DNA of 19,268 nucleotides from JBBIPA01 sp037443085. Its GTDB lineage: Bacteria; Chloroflexota; Dehalococcoidia; GIF9; UBA5629. A program made the position numbers and the translations under genes. Where the stretch lies: the NCBI GenBank assembly GCA_037443085.1, contig JBBIPA010000036.1, positions 1-19,268 on the forward strand, given 5' to 3'. Shown one piece after another: positions 14,255-19,268 of this stretch. The first letter of the stretch is position 1; every line of letters begins with the position of its first letter. The notes under the pieces were generated by a model. That model ran no database searches. It was not told the origin of the DNA and worked only from the letters and a program-made list of their open reading frames with translations.

Positions 14255-14857
14255 TTACGGAACTCTGGTGACTGTTTCAGTCACGACAGCGCTGTTATTC
14301 GGCACTTTTTGTTTTATTTTTGGCGCTGGCTCCGGGTTGGTGGCCGGTTTTCCCGCGGAAAGCCTCTTGGATTGGGGTCGTGCCGGAATAGTCAGCGCAT
14401 TCACTATCTGAGTGGTATCGATGCCGTACCAGCCGCCCTTGATTACGTCCAGATTGACGAAGGTCTCGGTTCTCAGTATGCCCGGTATGGGCGTGATTTC
14501 CTTTTCGATAAAGGCAGAAATATCGTCTGATGACGGCGTCATCACCACCGCCAGCAGGTCATACCTGCCGGTGACAAATGCCATGTAGCCCACATTGGGC
14601 TTCTCCGCCAGCGCTTCAGCTACCTTGCGCAGCATCTTAAGCTGCACCTGAATGGCGATGGTGCTGATGCATTTATAACCCAGCTCGCGCAGATGGGGCA
14701 CCGCCACGATGCGCATGTAGTTATTATCCTGAAGAGCTTTCACTCTCTTTCGTATGGTGCCTTCCACCACCCCCAGCTTGCGTGCCAGCTCTATATTGGT
14801 CTGCCTGCCGTCTCTCTGCAGTTCAATGATAATTTTCAGGTCGAGTTCATCAATCAT
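14255..14857 (-). CDS. Lrp/AsnC-family transcriptional regulator
   Basis: 200 aa. The N-terminal winged helix-turn-helix reads ELDLKIIIELQRDGRQTN then ELARKLGVVEGTIRKRVK (about residues 4-41), typical of Lrp/AsnC proteins. The RAM ligand-binding domain follows (about 65-145: VGYMAFVTGRYDLLAVV, GILRTETFVNLDVIKGG). Family members usually end near residue 150-160; this one carries an extra, proline- and lysine-rich tail of about 45 residues (PARPQSKRLSAGKP onward) that looks disordered. Such regulators sense amino acids, and its place directly upstream of ald on the same strand suggests control of ald and possibly the aminotransferase-AOR pair. ATG 14857 has GGAGG seven bases upstream, and a good promoter lies just beyond. 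Confidence 0.92.
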   Translation of the reverse strand: MIDELDLKIIIELQRDGRQTNIELARKLGVVEGTIRKRVKALQDNNYMRIVAVPHLRELGYKCISTIAIQVQLKMLRKVAEALAEKPNVGYMAFVTGRYDLLAVVMTPSSDDISAFIEKEITPIPGILRTETFVNLDVIKGGWYGIDTTQIVNALTIPARPQSKRLSAGKPATNPEPAPKIKQKVPNNSAVVTETVTRVP

Positions 14858-14895
14858 GACAGCCTCCAGCTTGCTGTTTTCGTCCGATTTTCCTT

Positions 14896-14924
14896 ATTTT
14901 ACTACATTATTACTGTTTTGTGAA
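14896..14924 (-). promoter_or_regulatory. Sigma70-type promoter for the Lrp-family regulator
   Basis: On the minus strand, TTCACA (14924-14919), a 17-bp spacer and TAAAAT (14901-14896) each match consensus at 5/6. The expected start is near 14889, giving a leader of about 30 nt. The surrounding region is AT-rich. Confidence 0.65.
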
Positions 14925-15013
14925 TGCCATTACTAGCTTTGGCTGTAAAAAAAGATTTAATAGTTAAAATCGTAGTCGTTTTGCTGGTACTATTCCGAAT
15001 TCATGTAGTGGTC

Positions 15014-15160
15014 TGTCATTTCGAGCGTAGCGTAAGAATCCCTTCACTACCTATCCCACGACTCCTCCCTTTGTACAATAGGGTTAAGGACTGGCAGGGA
15101 GTGCTGGTGTTGGGATGGTGATGTGAAGAGATCGCCACGGGCTTCGCCCTCGCGATGACG
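15014..15160. repeat. Second MITE-like element with TGTCAT/ATGACG ends
   Basis: The block starts TGTCATTTCGAG (15014-15025) and ends CTCGCGATGACG (15149-15160), imperfect inverted repeats of the same type as at 12685-12843. It encodes nothing recognisable. It accounts for about half of the 317-bp gap 14858-15174; the rest is the Lrp promoter region and AT-rich sequence without a gene. Confidence 0.5.
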
Positions 15161-15186
15161 AAAAGGGGAGGTGGTTACACCTCCCC
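15161..15186 (-). terminator. Intrinsic terminator of the phage tail operon
   Basis: On the minus strand, GGGGAGGTG-TAAC-CACCTCCCC (15186-15165) is a perfect 9-bp stem with a 4-nt loop, followed at once by TTTTCG. The stop codon of the last tail gene (TAA, 15177-15175) sits inside the loop. This is the strongest terminator in the window and marks the end of the tail operon. Confidence 0.8.
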
Positions 15187-15642
15187 CAGTTCTAGCTGCT
15201 GGAAGCAGGTAGCTTCCCTGGGATTAAATACCAGCTTAATGCCGACAACACGGAAGCTTGTGCCTTCCTGGCAGCCCGGGCGGTCATAGATAGAGATAAT
15301 ATCAAACAGTTCCACGCCACAGTTGGGGGGCAAGGTGATAAAGCCGTCCTTAGCCTGCAGGCGTGCTTTGTGCAGGGCAGCGGCAGCCACCTGCGCAGCC
15401 AGTGCTGGGGTGCTGATGTGGGGGAGGTATTTAAGTTCCAGGCGTTCACCCACCAGGTTAATCTCGGTGGTATTCTCGGCAGCTCCCAGCACCTGGTTGC
15501 CGTCGGCGTCCCTGCCGATAACCAGCACTCTATTGAAGGGGTAGGGCTGCTCCTGGTAGCTGCCGTCAAAAAGATAATGAGCGTGGCTGGACTGAAAGAA
15601 GAGGTTATATAGTGGCTGGTTATAGAGGGTGGTGTTATACAA
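15175..15642 (-). CDS. Phage tail protein resembling the C-terminal part of a hub/baseplate protein
   Basis: 155 aa, starting at TTG 15642, which has GGAGG nine bases upstream and overlaps the preceding gene by 8 bp. From about residue 20 it reads HAHYLFDGSYQEQPYPFNRV, then a helical stretch AAQVAAAALHKARLQAKDG, then ITLPPNCGVELFDIISIYD and FRVVGIKLVFNP, ending FQQLELGEV. This is the pattern I associate with the C-terminal end of long phage hub-like tail proteins (a 'PPNCG.EL.D' strand, then a conserved last beta strand). It is the natural continuation of the 17067-18977 protein, which stops at VYNYTFPEES, just before such a segment would be expected. Last gene of the tail operon; followed by a terminator. 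Family by memory of similar proteins, not a search. Confidence 0.55.
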   Translation of the reverse strand: MYNTTLYNQPLYNLFFQSSHAHYLFDGSYQEQPYPFNRVLVIGRDADGNQVLGAAENTTEINLVGERLELKYLPHISTPALAAQVAAAALHKARLQAKDGFITLPPNCGVELFDIISIYDRPGCQEGTSFRVVGIKLVFNPREATCFQQLELGEV

Positions 15643-15961
15643 GCCTGGCTGCCTCCAGTGCGGAAACTTTAGCCTCTACAGCGGCTACCTTAGAGCGCAG
15701 CTCGGCAACCTGGGACTCCAGTCCAGGCGTGGTATCAAGGAAGATGCAATTCCTAAGAGCTGCCTCCTCCTGGGGGTAAGCTAGCCTGTGGGAAGTAGCC
15801 AGATTCTTAAGCGAGTCATGCTGCTCCGAAGAAGTATCCATAATGAGCTTACGCTGAGTGCCTTCTACTTCCAGCAAGGCTCTGTCAATATACTGCTCTC
15901 CGTCAACATGCTGAACGCCGTCAATGATTCTGGTGTCCAGGTAATAGACTCGTATAGTCAT
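15635..15961 (-). CDS. Small phage tail-associated protein with C-terminal coiled coil
   Basis: 108 aa, not recognised. The N-terminal half is a mixed segment (MTIRVYYLDTRIIDGVQHVD). The last 30 residues (LESQVAELRSKVAAVEAKVS) show clear heptads of a coiled coil, so it is probably trimeric or a chaperone for the fibre. ATG 15961 follows GAGGT. It lies 12 bp after the fibre gene and overlaps the next gene, so all are co-translated. Possible roles are fibre assembly or a short fibre; neither is shown. Confidence 0.6.
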   Translation of the reverse strand: MTIRVYYLDTRIIDGVQHVDGEQYIDRALLEVEGTQRKLIMDTSSEQHDSLKNLATSHRLAYPQEEAALRNCIFLDTTPGLESQVAELRSKVAAVEAKVSALEAARLV

Positions 15962-15973
15962 AGTGACCTCACT

Positions 15974-17065
15974 TTAATTTATTCTAATCATCATAAACTC
16001 AGGCGAGTAGTTAGACAGGGTAAGTAACTGCAAATTGCCACCGCTGCTTTGAAGAACCATAAACTCAACATAATCATTAACAGACAGGTCATAGAGAGTC
16101 TCCACATAAACTGACGGAGGATAGCCCCACCAAAAAGCGATGTCAGTGCCGCCGTTAAGCCTTATTCTGGCGGCACGGAGGCCACCGCCTGAGGCAAAAT
16201 GCGCCTGGCCAGAGATAAGGTACTTGCCTGCGGTTCTACAGGTAAGACGTGAGGTATTGGAGGAATTATCATGGATATCGTCATTATCCCAGCGTTCGCT
16301 CTCCAAAGGTAAGGCTGTCCAGCTATTATGGCTAGTGGTAAAGTTGTATATGGAATACGCTCTTGCTGACTTCTCACCACCAACACCAGATGCGGGGTTT
16401 ACCCAGCTACCGACACCGTTGAGAAACAAGGTACTATTGTTAGGCAGCTTGGAAAGCAGGCCGTGCCTGGAAATAGAGGCGTTAAGGTTGGTGTTATCAT
16501 CGGGAGTAGCCAGCTCATCGAGCTTGATAGCATCGCTGCCTCCGAGCTTATGATTGCTGGCGTGGGCTTTGGGGGGCTGGGCGGTAGCCGACTCACCGGT
16601 CAGCCCTGTCAGACTAATCTGGTCGCTACCGCCGCTCTGGTGGCTGGACTTGTGGGCTTTGGGGGGCTGTGGAGTGACAGCTTCCCCGGTCAGCCCTGCC
16701 AGACTAATCTGGTCGCTGCCTCCGCTCTGGTGGGTGGTATTATGAGCTGGCGGCACAACCTCCAGTGAATTAACAGCGGCATTAAGGTCAGAGATAGCCT
16801 TAGCGGTGATATTGAGCTGCACGTTAGCCCCTGCCTTATGGCTGGCGGCGGTGGTGCTCTCCTGGGCACGGGTGACGGTAAGGGTGTCGGAGCTGCGGCC
16901 GGTAACCTGCAATATCTCATTATCAATAGTGATGTGGAATGGGAAGGTTGAGGGGAAACGTGCTCCCTCGCCGCTGAGCACAGACAGGCTTGTTGCTGAG
17001 GCGGTGATGGCTGCGGCCAGCTTGCTATTGGCGTTGTTCCTGGGGACTAAGAATGTTGTGGGCAC
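15974..17065 (-). CDS. Phage tail fibre with 30-residue repeats and C1q-like C-terminal domain
   Basis: 363 aa from GTG 17065, preceded by GGAGG at nine bases; the longer frame to 17146 overlaps the upstream gene and lacks a site. Residues 1-90 resemble the N-terminal attachment domain of many tail fibres (AAITASATSLSVLSGEGARF, IDNEILQVTG, DTLTVTRAQEST, AASHKAGANV). Residues 108-185 hold three repeats of period 30 with the core HxxxHQSGGSDQISL and QPPKAH, a motif common in phage fibres and possibly metal-binding through its histidines. The C-terminal half (about 235-363) is beta-rich with aromatic spacing (TAGKYLISGQAHF, VYVETLYDLSVNDYVEFMV), like the C1q/TNF-like jelly roll used as a receptor-binding head. 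No signal peptide. The start is one base beyond the upstream stop, so translation is coupled. Confidence 0.75.
   Translation of the reverse strand: MPTTFLVPRNNANSKLAAAITASATSLSVLSGEGARFPSTFPFHITIDNEILQVTGRSSDTLTVTRAQESTTAASHKAGANVQLNITAKAISDLNAAVNSLEVVPPAHNTTHQSGGSDQISLAGLTGEAVTPQPPKAHKSSHQSGGSDQISLTGLTGESATAQPPKAHASNHKLGGSDAIKLDELATPDDNTNLNASISRHGLLSKLPNNSTLFLNGVGSWVNPASGVGGEKSARAYSIYNFTTSHNSWTALPLESERWDNDDIHDNSSNTSRLTCRTAGKYLISGQAHFASGGGLRAARIRLNGGTDIAFWWGYPPSVYVETLYDLSVNDYVEFMVLQSSGGNLQLLTLSNYSPEFMMIRIN
16511..16744 (-). repeat. Tandem 90-bp repeats coding the fibre HxxxHQSGGSD motif
   Basis: Two nearly identical 90-bp units and a diverged partial third encode the 30-residue repeats of the tail fibre, starting at His108, His138 and His168. 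On the plus strand GGGCTTTGGGGGGCTG recurs once per unit. Such DNA repeats can change the shaft length by recombination. Confidence 0.8.
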
Positions 17066-17066
17066 T

Positions 17067-18977
17067 TTATGATTCCTCCGGGAAAGTGTAATTATAGACT
17101 GGCGGGTCAGTGGGTTGCGGGTAGAGGATAAAGGCATCCAGGCCACGAAAGAGGATAAGGTCGGGCACTAAAGCCAGTAGCCTCCTGAGCAAGCCTGCTC
17201 CTGTCTCTCCTGGGCGTAGCTCCATTTTGGGATAGAGGCTGGTAATGTCGCTACTTCTGCTGATATAGTCCAGAGTACCTCCGATACACTGAACGGTCAA
17301 CAGGATAAGGTCATACACTGAATGGGTGTTACTCATCATATTAAACTCATGGTAGCCTGGGACGACATACTTTTCCAGCAAGCCCCAGGCGTCAATGCAG
17401 TGCAGGGTAACAGTGGCCTGGTTGGGCGCTCGGTCAAAAGTCCAGTCCTCGATAAAATAGTAGTTAGGGGGGGCATACTCTCCCTGGTATCCGAAGCTGA
17501 ACTCAACCATAGCTCCCTTTCGGATATGGGCTGTGGGCAAACTGCTGTAAGCTCCCTCCGAGTTATCCAAAGTAAGCTCCAGGCGTGACGTAGCCAATGG
17601 CCTGATAGTTTCCTGAGCCTCGGCAACATCTGCCTGGGCGATGGCGTGGCTGCCCGAGCTGGCGCCGCTGCCTGGGATGGGGGTAGTCCAGGATTTCAAG
17701 GGAATGGGGGAGCGCCACACCTCGTTAGCCCGTGTGCCCCACAGCCAGTTGCCATCTGAGGCGATAGCCATGCCGAACATACATTCTCCTGGCTCGGTGA
17801 AAGCACGTGACCAGCGGGCATCATAAAAATCGGTAGCTGGCCTCAATCTCCAAAACCACTTATCGCCAGTCTTATAGACAGACAGGATAGCTGGCTGCCC
17901 TGGTGGTTTACAGATAAAGGGGGCATAGAGGTCGAGGTTATCAATGGCGCGGGCTTTATAGATAGCATGAATACCAAAGGCCTTCTTATCCTGTGGCGAT
18001 GCCCATGAGGGCAAAACGCCGGTATAGGCGGAGTAGCCAGAGAGTGGCAGCCTCCTCGGTGGTTGCCCTCTAGAAATGCCGCCGCCGCCGTGCCCCATGC
18101 GGCTTAACCCGACTCTGTGTAAATTAGGTGGCAACGGTATACGCTCCCAGGGGGGCTTATCATAATAGTTTTGTTGCAAGTCCCAGTAGTCCACCTCGGC
18201 GCTGCCCAGGTTAAGGTACTCGATGCCGCTCCAGGCATTAACGCTGGCTCTATAGCCGTCACCAAAGACTATCCTGGCGAGCTTGAATGTTCCGCTAACG
18301 TTACATAAAGCGATGATATTCCAGTCTCCATCATGGTAGATAGCCAGTCCGTAGACATCTGGCGGGTTAGACATATGGCCGCCTCCCCATTGATGCCCCA
18401 ATTTCTTAGCGAACCAGAGATTAGGGGTACTGCCCCATTGACTGCCGACGATACCCAGCGTACCGTCACTCTTATAGCAGGCGGCGATAGCCCTGCGTGA
18501 ACCTGATGCTGGTGGTGGAGCGGTAGCCTGCACGGTAAAAGAGACGCCGTAATTAAAGGATTGCCAGTACTGGGTAGAGCCGACATGGACGAAATCCGCT
18601 CCCAGAACGGTAACTTCTGCGCCCAGGGCGGCAACAGCGCAGGGGCCCCCGATACTCTCAATAAAACTAGTCCACTGGGTGAAGTTCGAGTCTGGGCTAG
18701 GGTTAGCGACGCGCTGATGAAAAGTAGAGCTAGTCCCCCTTACCCTCTGCATAGAGCCGTCACCAGCGAAAGCGAGGGCATGATAGACAGGGGCTAAGCT
18801 CTCGTCCCTGTACAGGCGTGTCCAGTTAAAGATACCTGGATACAGGGCGTTACCAGGGCTGCCGCTGCTGCCGCCTGTTTTCTGCGGGTGGCCAAAGGCG
18901 CGAGCTAACAGGCTGACGGCCGGCTCACGGGAAGCCTGCTTCTGGCTGGTTAACAGGGCAGGGGACAGGCTTTTCAT
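17067..18977 (-). CDS. Large phage tail/minor tail protein with N-terminal propeller-like region and hub-like C terminus
   Basis: 636 aa. The region from about 50 to 455 is rich in repeated Trp/Gly/Asp beta segments (VYHALAFAGDGSMQRVR, VYGLAIYHDGDWNIIALC, CMFGMAIASDGNWLWGTR), suggesting a beta-propeller-like adhesin module. Residues about 459-636 look like a tail hub: SRLELTLDNSEGAYSSL, VEFSFGYQGEY, VTLHCIDAWGLLEKY, ETGAGLLRRLLALVPD, ending VYNYTFPEES. Related proteins I know from Chloroflexota genomes continue past this point into a segment now found in the 15175-15642 gene, so this protein seems C-terminally shortened. It starts at ATG 18977 in a 4-bp ATGA overlap with the upstream gene and has no strong site of its own, implying coupled translation. 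Structural or host-binding tail component. Confidence 0.65.
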   Translation of the reverse strand: MKSLSPALLTSQKQASREPAVSLLARAFGHPQKTGGSSGSPGNALYPGIFNWTRLYRDESLAPVYHALAFAGDGSMQRVRGTSSTFHQRVANPSPDSNFTQWTSFIESIGGPCAVAALGAEVTVLGADFVHVGSTQYWQSFNYGVSFTVQATAPPPASGSRRAIAACYKSDGTLGIVGSQWGSTPNLWFAKKLGHQWGGGHMSNPPDVYGLAIYHDGDWNIIALCNVSGTFKLARIVFGDGYRASVNAWSGIEYLNLGSAEVDYWDLQQNYYDKPPWERIPLPPNLHRVGLSRMGHGGGGISRGQPPRRLPLSGYSAYTGVLPSWASPQDKKAFGIHAIYKARAIDNLDLYAPFICKPPGQPAILSVYKTGDKWFWRLRPATDFYDARWSRAFTEPGECMFGMAIASDGNWLWGTRANEVWRSPIPLKSWTTPIPGSGASSGSHAIAQADVAEAQETIRPLATSRLELTLDNSEGAYSSLPTAHIRKGAMVEFSFGYQGEYAPPNYYFIEDWTFDRAPNQATVTLHCIDAWGLLEKYVVPGYHEFNMMSNTHSVYDLILLTVQCIGGTLDYISRSSDITSLYPKMELRPGETGAGLLRRLLALVPDLILFRGLDAFILYPQPTDPPVYNYTFPEES

Positions 18978-19268
18978 AATACGCTCTGTCTATGCAGCTC
19001 CCTGGCGATTTCTCCAGTCATATAGATAGACTTCATATTGCTGGGGGTTTTAGCTAACAGGTCAATGCCCTGGCTATCAGCCCACTCGATGAAGTCCAGG
19101 TTACTCTCCAGGCGTACCAGCTCATTCATCACCACTTCAAAGCCCTGGTCTCGCGCCATTTGTCTGACCGAGGAATAGGGACACTGAGGGTTATAGTCGG
19201 CTAAGTGCTTGTGTCCGTCACCGAAGGGATGATTAGCCTTCTCAAAATAAGCCTGCTTGCCCAGTTGG
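18974..19268 (-). CDS. Phage protein of unknown function, 5' end outside the window
   Basis: The frame is open from the right edge to a TGA at 18976-18974, giving at least 98 residues. The visible part reads LGKQAYFEKANHPFGDGHKH, then CPYSSVRQMARDQGFEVV, and ends EIARELHRQSVL. An ATG at 19159 is internal; no stop separates it from the window edge, so the true start lies further right. I do not recognise it. The 4-bp overlap with the tail protein places it in the same operon, where phage genes just upstream of tail hub proteins are often small tail-assembly proteins. Confidence 0.6.
   Translation of the reverse strand, partial: QLGKQAYFEKANHPFGDGHKHLADYNPQCPYSSVRQMARDQGFEVVMNELVRLESNLDFIEWADSQGIDLLAKTPSNMKSIYMTGEIARELHRQSVL

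Noticed and set aside
14220..14411. 63-codon plus-strand frame with a hydrophobic segment, a possible small membrane protein
   Set aside because: It overlaps the 3' end of the Lrp gene in antisense and has no ribosome binding site.
15635..15642. Frameshift joining the 108-aa and 155-aa tail genes into one protein
   Set aside because: The downstream TTG has its own GGAGG site at proper spacing and the 8-bp overlap lacks a slippery sequence, so coupled separate genes are more likely.

Overview
This window most likely comes from a strictly anaerobic bacterium, probably a Chloroflexota/Dehalococcoidia lineage. The reasons are a tungsten-type aldehyde:ferredoxin oxidoreductase, an oxygen-independent polyphenol pathway, a phage tail protein style I associate with Chloroflexota genomes, and interspersed 'TGTCAT..CGAG' and 'CCCTCTCCC..GGGAGAGGG' palindromic repeats. 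The taxon is an inference; no rRNA or tRNA gene is present to test it.

Left edge (1-768): the 5' part of a DDE integrase-type transposase on the minus strand, broken by an internal deletion/frameshift, with two direct repeats upstream that look like transposon-end repeats. Next comes a short control region with two small inverted repeats.

Central plus-strand cluster (769-9125): the most interesting part. In order it encodes (1) the large molybdopterin subunit and (2) the small three-cluster Fe-S subunit of a pyrogallol:phloroglucinol transhydroxylase, (3) a short-chain dehydrogenase/reductase (SDR) resembling phloroglucinol reductase, (4) a cyclase-family metal hydrolase suited to be dihydrophloroglucinol cyclohydrolase, (5) a beta-keto-acid cleavage enzyme (BKACE) suited to be triacetate:acetoacetate lyase, (6) a second SDR, (7) a cupin without its metal ligands, and (8) a 3-hydroxyacyl-CoA-dehydrogenase-like protein suited to be 3-hydroxy-5-oxohexanoate dehydrogenase. 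Read together this is an essentially complete anaerobic route pyrogallol -> phloroglucinol -> dihydrophloroglucinol -> 3-hydroxy-5-oxohexanoate -> triacetate (3,5-dioxohexanoate) -> acetoacetate + acetoacetyl-CoA. A promoter with a perfect -10 box and a structured, about 170-nt leader precedes the cyclohydrolase, so the cluster probably has at least two transcription units.

Minus-strand amino-acid block (9182-14857): a class-III aminotransferase and an aldehyde:ferredoxin oxidoreductase (a likely two-gene operon), then alanine dehydrogenase and an Lrp/AsnC regulator, each of the last two with a plausible sigma70 promoter. A reasonable reading is transamination of an (omega-)amino acid, ferredoxin-linked oxidation of the resulting aldehyde, and recycling of alanine to pyruvate and ammonia.

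Right edge (15165-19268): the minus-strand distal part of a phage tail module, ending in a strong intrinsic terminator. It holds a large tail/hub protein, a tail fibre with 30-residue repeats, a small coiled-coil protein, and a separate protein that looks like the missing C-terminal part of the hub, so the hub appears split by the fibre genes. The last gene runs off the window. Gaps between genes carry several families of palindromic repeats.
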